DNA of 15,982 nt, from contig JBGSWL010000062.1 in the NCBI GenBank assembly GCA_041752455.1, positions 1 to 15,982 on the forward strand, given 5' to 3'. The first letter of the stretch is position 1. The number at the start of each line of letters is the position of its first letter. Shown here piece after piece: positions 8,522-14,906 of this stretch. The notes beneath the pieces were generated by a model. The model made no database searches, was not told where the DNA came from, and saw nothing but the letters and a program-made list of their open reading frames with translations. A program made the position numbers and the translations under genes. This stretch comes from JBGSWL01 sp041752455 (GTDB lineage: Bacteria; Pseudomonadota; Alphaproteobacteria; Rhizobiales; Rhizobiaceae).

Positions 8522-9647
8522 ATGCGCGCAGAAATCGCGGCACTGACCGATAGCATCAAGCAGGACATAGCCCTGCTGAGGAGGCATCTTTGACTGGGAT
8601 CAGTCCCTCAAGCGCCTCGACTATCTGAACGCCCGGTCCGAAGAGCCGGACCTCTGGAACAACGCCTCCGAGGCCCAGAAACTGATGCAGGAGCGTCAGC
8701 GCCTTGAAGACATGGTCACGAAGATCCGTGCTTTCGAACAGGGCCTTGCCGACAACGCCGAACTGATCGCCATGGGCGAGGACGAGGGCGATCAGGCGAC
8801 CGTCACCGAGGCCGAGCAGGCGATCCGCGCCTTGCGCGCCGAGGTGGAAAAGGCCCAGATCGAGTCGCTTTTGTCCGGCGAGATGGACGGCAGCGACACT
8901 TATGTTGAAGTGCACTCCGGTGCCGGCGGCACCGAAAGCCAGGACTGGGCCAACATGCTGCTGCGCATGTACACCCGCTGGGCCGATCGGCGCGGCTTCA
9001 AGGTGGAACTGCAGGAATATTCGAGCGGCGAAGAAGCGGGCATCAAGTCGGCGACCATCCTCGTCAAGGGCCACAACGCCTATGGCTGGCTGAAGACCGA
9101 AACCGGCGTGCACCGGCTGGTGCGCATCTCGCCCTACGATTCGGCGGCGCGCCGCCACACATCGTTCTCCTCGGTCGGGGTCTATCCGGTCATCGATGAC
9201 AACATCGAGATCGAGATCCAGGACAAGGACATCCGCATCGATACCTATCGCTCGTCCGGCGCCGGCGGGCAGCACGTCAACACCACGGATTCGGCGGTGC
9301 GCATCACCCACATGCCGTCCGGCATCGTCGTCACGTCTTCGGAAAAGTCCCAGCACCAGAACCGCGCCAACGCCATGAAAGCACTGCGCGCGCGGCTCTA
9401 TGACATGGAACTTCGCAAACGCGAGGAGGCGGCCCAGTCGCAGTTTGAATCCAAGTCCGAAATCGGCTGGGGCCATCAGATCCGGTCCTACGTCCTGCAG
9501 CCGTATCAGCTGGTCAAAGACCTGCGCACCGGGACGGAATCGACGTCGCCCGACGACGTGCTCGACGGCGACCTCGACCGGTTCATGGAAGCAGCGCTTG
9601 CGCACCGGATTTCAGGCGAGTTGACGTCTGTCGATGACGTCGACTGA
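8522..9647 (+). CDS. prfB: Peptide chain release factor 2, expressed by programmed +1 frameshift
   Basis: RF2 ends translation at UGA and UAA. The gene starts at ATG 8522 (AGG 7 bases upstream), reads 23 codons to CTT, meets an in-frame TGA at 8591-8593, then shifts +1 so that base 8591 is skipped and GAC (8592-8594) is read as Asp; coding continues to TGA 9645-9647. The joined product is 374 residues (23 + 351), the normal RF2 length. Domain 1 is helical (to ~110); the codon-recognition tripeptide is SPY (203-205) where E. coli has SPF; the catalytic GGQ is at 248-250 in SSGAGGQHVNTT, essentially the E. coli position. The frame downstream of the shift is open without a start at the proper N-terminus, so a simple ORF caller would wrongly begin at 8685. 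Its stop overlaps the next ATG by one base. Confidence 0.97.
8579..8594 (+). promoter_or_regulatory. prfB programmed frameshift site
   Basis: AGGAGG (8579-8584), CAT, CTT (8588-8590), TGA (8591-8593), C. This is the canonical RF2 recoding signal: an internal Shine-Dalgarno three bases before the slippery CUU, then a poorly terminating UGA-C. In E. coli the same arrangement is AGGGGG-TAT-CTT-TGA-C. When RF2 is scarce the ribosome pauses at UGA and slips +1, raising RF2 output. Here the internal Shine-Dalgarno is a perfect anti-16S match. Confidence 0.95.
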
Positions 9648-10612
9648 TGGAACGCTTTCTGCTGGTTCGCCCAAGGGGAGGATTGAACGATACACTCGTT
9701 CAACTCGAGCGGACCCGCCGTCATGCAGCGCTGTACGGGCGCACCCTCGTCGTCGATCTGTCGCAGTGTGGTGTTCGCCTTCCGTTTGACCAGGTCTTTG
9801 CTGCGCTGAAAAACTTCGGCTGCCCGGTTGAGACTTTCGACGAGAACTGGGCAGAGCGGCTGGTTGATGCAATCACGAGCGCCGGATCCAGGCGGGTGAC
9901 ATTCGACCTGCGGCGGGATCATCACGCTGGCGTGCTTGTTCATCAAAGCGCCGGTGGGGGCATTGCAAGCATCGGCCTCTTGCGCCGGGTCGCGTTGGCA
10001 CCGGATCTTGCCAATGCGGTGGTCAGCCGTCTGGCCATGCTTCCGGGCGACCACGACGCCATCCATGTTCGCCACACCGATATCAGGACGGATGCCGAGC
10101 GCCTGTTTGCCAACTGTGGCCCGATGCTCGAAAGCCGCGACGTTCTGGTCTGCACGGACAATGCCGACGTTCAACGGAACGCAGCGGCACATCTGCCGCG
10201 CGCTGCACGGGTGATGCACCTTTCGCCAGTTCCGGACCGTGCCGGTGCCCCGCTGCATGAGGGATTGATCGACAACCCCTCAGAGCAGGCTGTCAGCCTT
10301 TTCAGTGACCTGATTGCCATGGCGCGTGCGCGCGCGCTGATCTTTGCGCCGTTGAACAAGCCGGGTTTCAGGGCGCAGTTCTCCGGGTTCTCGATCCTCG
10401 CGGAAATGCTGCGGATCGAACCGCAGGTGACGAACACCCTGCTGTCGCTGGCCGATCCATCCCTTCTGGCACAATTGCCCCGGTCGAACCGGGCGCCGCT
10501 ATCGGTGCGAAGGCGCATCGCCGAGGCCGATCGGTGGCGATGGCAGTTTGCGGCGCGGTGGCAGACGCTGCGTCTGAACCTGTTGCAGCGCTATCCCGGC
10601 CTCGCCCCTTAG
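9647..10612 (+). CDS. Putative glycosyltransferase-like protein (fucosyltransferase-like fold)
   Basis: 321 residues; the ATG at 9647 shares its A with the last base of the prfB stop (TGATG), so it is probably translated by coupling to RF2. Seen in the sequence: an N-terminal VRPRGGLNDTLVQLE (7-21), reminiscent of the GGLNN loop in fucosyltransferases; IHVRHTD (139-145), similar to the HxRxGD-type motif of NodZ/FUT8-like enzymes; VLVCTDNAD (166-174), similar to their following strand; and a Ser/Ala-rich segment with SLFSDLIAMARARALIFAP (217-235), in the place where such enzymes bind nucleotide-sugar. It lacks a signal peptide or membrane segment, so a cytoplasmic enzyme acting on a lipid- or oligosaccharide acceptor would be expected. 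The family call is by motif resemblance only; the acceptor and donor are unknown. Confidence 0.5.
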   Translation: MERFLLVRPRGGLNDTLVQLERTRRHAALYGRTLVVDLSQCGVRLPFDQVFAALKNFGCPVETFDENWAERLVDAITSAGSRRVTFDLRRDHHAGVLVHQSAGGGIASIGLLRRVALAPDLANAVVSRLAMLPGDHDAIHVRHTDIRTDAERLFANCGPMLESRDVLVCTDNADVQRNAAAHLPRAARVMHLSPVPDRAGAPLHEGLIDNPSEQAVSLFSDLIAMARARALIFAPLNKPGFRAQFSGFSILAEMLRIEPQVTNTLLSLADPSLLAQLPRSNRAPLSVRRRIAEADRWRWQFAARWQTLRLNLLQRYPGLAP

Positions 10613-10861
10613 GGCCCGTTTTGTAAAAAACTTTTCAGGTTCACATTGTGCGTCGCACCAATGTGTCGCTTTTACACGATTTTAACAATGCAACCGCGGC
10701 ATTTGTTCGGGCTTTTTGCCGGTTGATGGTAGGCCACACCATCGAAACGGGTTTTTCTGCACGTTCGCATTCGCACACACAAGACCTGTGACAGACTTTA
10801 CAGGATGCGACAAGGCGGGTGCCGACGACCCGGAGCAACCGGAACAAGGGAACTGCCGACC
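10613..10861 (+). promoter_or_regulatory. Upstream control region of isocitrate lyase with an inverted repeat
   Basis: 249 gene-free bases before aceA. CACATTG (10642-10648) and CAATGTG (10659-10665) are perfect inverted arms, and the 10 bases between them also carry TGCG/CGCA symmetry, giving a 24-base near-palindrome centred about 208 bases before the start codon. A smaller GTGT/ACAC pair overlaps it (10663-10666 with 10674-10677). Isocitrate lyase genes are normally carbon-source regulated, so an operator here is plausible; no regulator can be named. I found no promoter hexamers good enough to list. Confidence 0.35.
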
Positions 10862-12466
10862 ATGACCTACACCAAGGAAATCGCCAAAGCCGCCGATCTC
10901 ATCGCTGCCAACGGCCCGAGCTGGGGCGGTATCGACGCCGAGGCTGTCGCCCGGATGCGCCTGCAGAACCGTTTCAAGACCGGCGTGGACATCGCCCGTT
11001 ACACCGCCGACATCATGCGCGCCGACATGGCCGCCTATGATGCCGATCCGGCCAACTACACCCAGTCGCTGGGCTGCTGGCACGGTTTCATCGCCCAGCA
11101 GAAGATGATCTCCATCAAGAAGCATTTCGGCACCACCAAGCGCAAGTACCTCTACCTTTCGGGCTGGATGGTCGCCGCGCTGCGCTCCGACTTCGGCCCG
11201 CTGCCCGACCAGTCGATGCATGAAAAGACCTCGGTCCCGGCGCTGATCGAGGAACTCTACACCTTCCTCAAGCAGGCCGATGCACGCGAACTCGGCATGC
11301 TGTTCCGCGATCTGGATGCGGCGCGCGAGGCTGGCGACGAGGTCAAGGCCGCGTCGACGATCAAGAAGATCGACAATTTCGAAACCCATGTCGTGCCGAT
11401 CATCGCCGACATCGATGCCGGCTTCGGCAATGCGGAAGCAACTTACCTGCTCGCCAAGAAGATGATCGAGGCTGGCGCCTGCGCCCTGCAGATCGAGAAC
11501 CAGGTGTCCGACGAGAAGCAGTGCGGGCATCAGGACGGCAAGGTCACCGTTCCGCATGACGTGTTCCTCGCCAAGGTCCGCGCCTGCCGTTATGCCTTCA
11601 TGGAAATGGGCGTCGAGAACGGCATCATCGTTACGCGTACCGACTCTCTTGGCGCGGGCCTGACCCAGCAGATCGCCTATTCGGCTGAGCCGGGTGATCT
11701 TGGCGACCAGTACAATGCCTTCCTCGATTGCGAGGAAGTCACCGCCGACCAGTTGCAGTCGTCCGACGTCGTGATCAAGCGCGATGGCAAGATGATGCGT
11801 CCCAAGCGCCTGCCGTCGAACCTTTACCAGTTCCGGTCCGGCACGGGGGAAGACCGCTGCGTCCTCGACAGCATCACCTCGCTGCAGAACGGCGCCGACC
11901 TGCTCTGGATTGAGACCGAAAAGCCGCATATCGGCCAGATCGGTGGCATGGTGAGCCGCATCCGCGACGTCATCCCGAATGCCAAGCTCGTCTACAACAA
12001 CTCGCCGTCGTTCAACTGGACGCTGAAGTTCCGCGAGCAGGTGCTCGACGAGTGGACCGCTGCCGGCAAGGATGTCTCGGCCTATGACCGGGCGCGCCTG
12101 ATGAGTGCCGACTACGACCAGACCGATCTGGCCGCAGAAGCCGACGAGAAGATCCGCACCTTCCAGGCCGATTCGGCCCGCCAAGCCGGCATCTTCCATC
12201 ACCTGATCACGCTGCCGACCTATCACACCGCAGCGCTCTCGACCGACAATCTGGCCAAGCGTTACTTCGGCGACGAGGCCATGCTCGGCTACGTCAAGAA
12301 CGTCCAGCGCGAGGAAATCCGCCAGGGCATCGCCTGCGTCAAGCACCAAAACATGTCGGGCTCCGACATCGGCGATGATCACAAGGAATACTTTGCCGGT
12401 GAAGCCGCCCTCAAGGCCGGCGGCGCGCACAACACGATGAACCAGTTCGCCATGCCGGCGGAGTGA
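10862..12466 (+). CDS. aceA: Isocitrate lyase, long form
   Basis: Glyoxylate-bypass enzyme splitting isocitrate into succinate and glyoxylate, allowing growth on acetate or fatty acids. 534 residues from ATG 10862 (AAGGGAA 10-17 bases upstream); the frame is open 19 codons further but that extension is Arg/Gly-rich and not family-like. The length fits the longer ~530-residue bacterial type (as in Pseudomonas) rather than the ~430-residue E. coli type. The catalytic signature is KQCGH (C221), where many enzymes have KKCGH; DIDAGFGN (D183, D185) is the metal and substrate site; GCWHG and YNNSPSFNW are further conserved blocks, the latter carrying substrate-binding Asn and Ser. No malate synthase gene adjoins. 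Transcribed alone, ended by a strong terminator. Confidence 0.96.
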   Translation: MTYTKEIAKAADLIAANGPSWGGIDAEAVARMRLQNRFKTGVDIARYTADIMRADMAAYDADPANYTQSLGCWHGFIAQQKMISIKKHFGTTKRKYLYLSGWMVAALRSDFGPLPDQSMHEKTSVPALIEELYTFLKQADARELGMLFRDLDAAREAGDEVKAASTIKKIDNFETHVVPIIADIDAGFGNAEATYLLAKKMIEAGACALQIENQVSDEKQCGHQDGKVTVPHDVFLAKVRACRYAFMEMGVENGIIVTRTDSLGAGLTQQIAYSAEPGDLGDQYNAFLDCEEVTADQLQSSDVVIKRDGKMMRPKRLPSNLYQFRSGTGEDRCVLDSITSLQNGADLLWIETEKPHIGQIGGMVSRIRDVIPNAKLVYNNSPSFNWTLKFREQVLDEWTAAGKDVSAYDRARLMSADYDQTDLAAEADEKIRTFQADSARQAGIFHHLITLPTYHTAALSTDNLAKRYFGDEAMLGYVKNVQREEIRQGIACVKHQNMSGSDIGDDHKEYFAGEAALKAGGAHNTMNQFAMPAE

Positions 12467-12477
12467 CATCGCAACAC

Positions 12478-12545
12478 GCGGCGGGCTCCGGCCCGCCGCT
12501 GATCCCGACGAAAAACCCTGCCGCCACCGGGCGCGCAGGGTTTTT
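12478..12545 (+). terminator. Tandem hairpins ending aceA
   Basis: Two stems follow the aceA stop. The first is a perfect 9-bp GC stem (12478-12486 with 12491-12499, loop TCCG). The second pairs AAAAACCCTGC (12511-12521) with GCAGGGTTTTT (12535-12545) and ends in a T run, a classic rho-independent terminator. Because its arms carry both A and T runs it can also act on minus-strand transcripts from the RHS/immunity side. Confidence 0.88.
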
Positions 12546-12573
12546 CTGTTTCGGGAGCAGGGCGCCCGCCCGC

Positions 12574-12770
12574 TCACCCATCCGGCCCGTATTCGAATGA
12601 CGCCATCAGCGTACCGCCACTGTCGCGCACCTCGCTCAATCGGTTGGCGGCATCCCAGGCGAACTGGCGCAGGCCATCTGCCGTGGCATTGCCGTCCGCC
12701 TCATAGACGATGTCCATCACATAGCCGAGGACCGCCTTGAGCAGGCCGCCATGGGTGTAGCTCCACCATT
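12574..12770 (-). pseudogene. RHS/YD-repeat protein fragment
   Basis: A minus-strand frame without a start codon reads as RHS-core repeats: YEADGNATADGLRQFAWDAA, then NRLSEVRDSGGTLMASFEYG, ending PDG-stop at 12576-12574. This matches the RHS pattern Y-D-x-x-G-N-x-T-x-D-G ... W-D-A-x-N-R-L ... F-x-Y-x-x-D-G; in intact proteins the next residues would be R-R or similar and the barrel would continue. Upstream the frame reads LKWWSYTHGGLLKAVLGY and is closed by a TGA inside the immunity gene. Only about 65 codons survive, so this is a remnant. The start given is approximate. It lies directly downstream of an Imm11-like gene on the same strand, as in degenerate rhs toxin/immunity arrays. Confidence 0.7.
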
Positions 12771-12776
12771 TGAGGC

Positions 12777-13346
12777 CTAACGCTCGACTTCCACGAACCC
12801 TAAACCCGTAAACCGGTGCTGCTCATAAGCCAGCTTGAATGTATCGGTGACTATGACTTGCGTACCAAGTGTATCATGTTCACGGAATCTGAAGATGTGG
12901 TGGCTAGGTGCAAAATCGTCCTTTGCACCAATTTTGCGCCAATTGGACAGATATCCAGTGCCCAAATTGTCATCGAAAATGCACTTGCTCAGATCAATGC
13001 CGGTTTCCCAAACCACCGGGAAATGCCTGTGGAGAGTTTTTCCGTCAAGATCGACTGTCCAAATGACCGTCGCTTCATCAAACACGGAGGCCATTTTGTC
13101 GGTGACGTGCGGCCAAACAGTCATATTCCCGGTTTCGTGGTCGAAGAAATCAGGGACGGGGAGGCGTTTTGTTCCGGCCATGTATTGGACACGCTGCCCG
13201 AAGTCCGACGAGATTTTCACGCCAGACACCGCCATGCGCTCGGCGATAGCCTGTTCGTCCCAAAATAAATAGATGCGTCCAATACTCTCAATGCACCGAT
13301 AGTGTTCCGCATCAGGTCGAAGCCGCCAAAGTTTCTCTTTTATCAT
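12777..13346 (-). CDS. Imm11-like (DUF1629) immunity protein
   Basis: 189 residues from ATG 13346 (MIKEKLWRLRP, AGG 6 bases upstream); an in-frame ATG at 13370 would add 8 residues. The N-terminus 'KLWRLRPD' and the C-terminal pattern HHIFRFREHD...QVIVTDTFKLAYEQHRFTGL followed by FVEV resemble the Imm11/MXAN_0049 immunity domain, whose members end in a phenylalanine-x-phenylalanine strand, a 'vsd.fk.a.e...ltGl.F' helix and strand. Such proteins sit beside polymorphic toxins and neutralise them in the cytoplasm. Here no intact toxin gene adjoins: downstream is only an RHS fragment, upstream ~200 bases of non-coding DNA. Two sampled 60-base rows in the gene are 45% and 47% GC by count, against 60% in aceA just before, a sign of acquisition. 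Family call is by pattern memory. Confidence 0.7.
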   Translation of the reverse strand: MIKEKLWRLRPDAEHYRCIESIGRIYLFWDEQAIAERMAVSGVKISSDFGQRVQYMAGTKRLPVPDFFDHETGNMTVWPHVTDKMASVFDEATVIWTVDLDGKTLHRHFPVVWETGIDLSKCIFDDNLGTGYLSNWRKIGAKDDFAPSHHIFRFREHDTLGTQVIVTDTFKLAYEQHRFTGLGFVEVER

Positions 13347-13431
13347 GATGCCTATTGAGCCTCTGTCCATTCGCGGATTGTGCTGTAGCCCCTGTTGCGG
13401 TTCGGCGGACGATCTGGCTCGTCACGGTGAT

Positions 13432-13450
13432 CCGTAATCGACTGTTACGG
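13432..13450. repeat. Short inverted repeat upstream of the immunity gene
   Basis: CCGTAA (13432-13437) and TTACGG (13445-13450) with a 7-base spacer, about 90 bases upstream of the immunity gene start. It could be an operator or a small hairpin in its leader; nothing further supports a role. Confidence 0.3.
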
Positions 13451-13469
13451 TAATTCAACACAGTCGCTG

Positions 13470-13559
13470 TCATTGCAATTCTACAATCAACGTCCCAGCA
13501 TCGCCCGCGATCTTCAGGGCAAGCCACGGATAACGGGAGTAGGCGGGCAGAGGCCCGAA
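13470..13559 (-). pseudogene. Short coding-like remnant, function unknown
   Basis: A minus-strand frame with no start codon reads FGPLPAYSRYPWLALKIAGD followed by AGTLIVELQ and a TGA (13472-13470). It has the look of a natural protein C-terminus (hydrophobic/small residue alternation, aromatic-proline motifs) rather than random GC-rich translation, and it lies between the end of the Crp-like gene and the start of the immunity gene. It is in a different frame from the Crp-like gene, so it is not a read-through tail. I do not recognise the family. It may be the tail of a gene lost when the accessory patch formed, or chance. Confidence 0.25.
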
Positions 13560-13569
13560 GCGTCGCCCG

Positions 13570-14271
13570 TCAATCCCCGCCCTTTTCCCACCCCTCCGAC
13601 AGGCGCTTGTTCAGTTCGCGCATGTTGGAAAGAACGATGGCACCGCGGGACCGGGCGATGACGCCTTCGCGTTCCAGCTTGGCGATTTCGCGGCTGACGA
13701 CCTCGCGACGGCAACCGATGCGCTCGGCAAGGTCCTGCTGGACCGGAGGCGGCGAGATGATGCGCTCGCCATCGGCTCCGTCAGTGCCTTTTCTCGGGCG
13801 GGAAAGCCGGATCATCTCGGCGTAAAGCCGGTATCGCGCGGCAAGGAACGAATGTTCGGCGAGGCGCGTATTCAGCGCCCGGATGCGCGCTGACATGGAT
13901 TGCATCAGGTCGAGCGCCACATCGGGCGACTCTTTCAGGATCGACAGGAAAGCGGGACGCGGGCAGCGCACGGCGCGGGTCTTGACCAGTGCGGTGACAT
14001 TGGCCGAGCGCGTGGTCCCGTCGATGGCCGCCAATTCTCCGAAGAATTCGCCTTCGCCGAATTCGCCCAGGATGACTTCGCGGCCGGTCGCGATCCGCAG
14101 GATCACCCGGACCCGGCCGGAGACGATGAGGAAAAGGTCGTGGGAACGGTCCTCGAAGTCGAGGATCATCTCGTTTTCATCATAGTCGGCGATTGCGCAC
14201 GAGGCGCCATGGCGCCTTGCGGTCTCTGCATCGAGCTTGGCGAAAAGCGAGAACTGGTTGAGTTGTTGCAT
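13570..14271 (-). CDS. Crp/Fnr-family transcriptional regulator
   Basis: 233 residues from ATG 14271 (MQQLNQFSLFAKL), the normal place for this family; the longer open frame upstream is the shadow of the neighbouring gene. Residues ~8-125 form the cyclic-nucleotide-binding-like beta barrel with the GEFFGELAAIDGTTRSANV block (E79, R88), which resembles the CRP phosphate-binding cassette. A long dimerisation helix (~115-150) leads to the winged helix, with the recognition segment VQQDLAERIGCRREVVSREI (177-196). The N-terminal cysteine cluster of oxygen-sensing FNR is absent, so it is a CRP-like rather than iron-sulfur regulator. The conserved E and R suggest it could bind a cyclic nucleotide; the ligand and targets are unknown. 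Probably transcribed alone. Confidence 0.92.
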   Translation of the reverse strand: MQQLNQFSLFAKLDAETARRHGASCAIADYDENEMILDFEDRSHDLFLIVSGRVRVILRIATGREVILGEFGEGEFFGELAAIDGTTRSANVTALVKTRAVRCPRPAFLSILKESPDVALDLMQSMSARIRALNTRLAEHSFLAARYRLYAEMIRLSRPRKGTDGADGERIISPPPVQQDLAERIGCRREVVSREIAKLEREGVIARSRGAIVLSNMRELNKRLSEGWEKGGD

Positions 14272-14310
14272 GGGACCCGTGCCTTGGAACAGTCGTTCGG
14301 GAGCACTTTG

Positions 14311-14339
14311 AATGCACCACGGCCCGCAGGCAATGACAA
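14311..14339 (-). promoter_or_regulatory. Candidate promoter of the Crp-like gene
   Basis: On the minus strand TTGTCA (14339-14334) and TGCATT (14316-14311) are 17 bases apart in the short gap between the upstream terminator and the start codon; the -35 is good, the -10 poor. Predicted leader about 30 bases. Confidence 0.3.
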
Positions 14340-14344
14340 GACGA

Positions 14345-14370
14345 AACCTGCCGCCCGAAGGCGGCAGGTT
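14345..14370 (-). terminator. Terminator of the BA14K-like gene
   Basis: A perfect 11-bp stem (14345-14355 with 14360-14370). On the minus strand the loop is TTCG, an extra-stable tetraloop, and the stem runs into GGTTTCGTCTTG. The T run is short, but position directly after the stop of the BA14K-like gene and the stem strength support a terminator separating it from the Crp-like gene. Confidence 0.7.
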
Positions 14371-14383
14371 GCATGGTTTGCGT

Positions 14384-14818
14384 TCACAGGTATGGCGAAG
14401 CGCAGAGCTTGCGGCCGCCACCGCCCTTGGGCTGCCAGGAATTGGTGCCGATGTCGTAGGACTTGTACTTGCCCGAGCACCAGGCGACGTGGGACTGATA
14501 GTTGCCTTCGTTGACCGGGATCGCGGCGTTCTGCTTGGCCTTGTTGGCCGCGTTGAGCAGCACGGCACCGGCCAGGACACCACCGGCAATACCGAGGGCC
14601 AGCTTTTCATTCTTCGACAAGCCGGGTGCCGGGGCCGGAGGAGCCGGCGGGACCGGCAGCGGTGCAAGGCACTTCCACGGCTGGATATCGCAGATGTTGA
14701 TGACGCCGGGGTTGATGATCAAGGTTTCCGCATGCGCCGGGGCGATGGCCGAGAAGGTCGAGATGGCGAGGGTTGCAGCACCGGCAACCGTGACGAGGGT
14801 GGATTTGAAGAGGTTCAT
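14384..14818 (-). CDS. BA14K-like exported protein
   Basis: 144 residues from ATG 14818, chosen because AGGAGA (14829-14824) lies 5 bases upstream and because it begins a signal peptide: MNLFKS, a hydrophobic core, and cleavage after AHA near residue 31. The mature part has a Pro-Ala linker (PVPPAPPAPAP), a second hydrophobic segment LALGIAGGVLAGAVLLNAA and a C-terminal HVAWCSGKYKSYDIGTNSW, which matches the BA14K signature H-x-x-W-C-x-x-x-Y-x-S-Y-D-x-x-T-x-x-x. Four other Cys include the ICDIQPWKC pair. BA14K is a Brucella immunoreactive protein family common in Hyphomicrobiales, with reported lectin-like activity. The usual 'Y-x-G-x-R-x-x-C' end is here QPKGGGGRKLC, a variant. Envelope location is inferred. 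Confidence 0.85.
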   Translation of the reverse strand: MNLFKSTLVTVAGAATLAISTFSAIAPAHAETLIINPGVINICDIQPWKCLAPLPVPPAPPAPAPGLSKNEKLALGIAGGVLAGAVLLNAANKAKQNAAIPVNEGNYQSHVAWCSGKYKSYDIGTNSWQPKGGGGRKLCASPYL

Positions 14819-14906
14819 GATGGTCTCCTGTCGGGTTGGGCGGGAGGTTGTCCCCCGCTGTTGACCTGACATTAGGCCGCTTGTTCACAGGCCGATGTGC
14901 ACACCG

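Noticed and set aside
8591..8593. prfB as a broken gene because of the in-frame TGA
   Set aside because: The TGA sits in the canonical RF2 frameshift context and the joined product has normal RF2 length and motifs.
10626..10640. AAAACTTT-like sequence upstream of aceA as a RamB-type site
   Set aside because: It matches only half of the corynebacterial consensus and the ramB-type regulator is not in the window.
10682..12577. Minus-strand 631-codon frame opposite isocitrate lyase
   Set aside because: Antisense shadow; the plus-strand product has the isocitrate lyase signature and the expected length.
12816..13272. Plus-strand frames of 145-150 codons opposite the immunity gene
   Set aside because: The minus-strand product has the immunity-family N- and C-terminal patterns and a plausible RBS; the plus-strand frames have neither.
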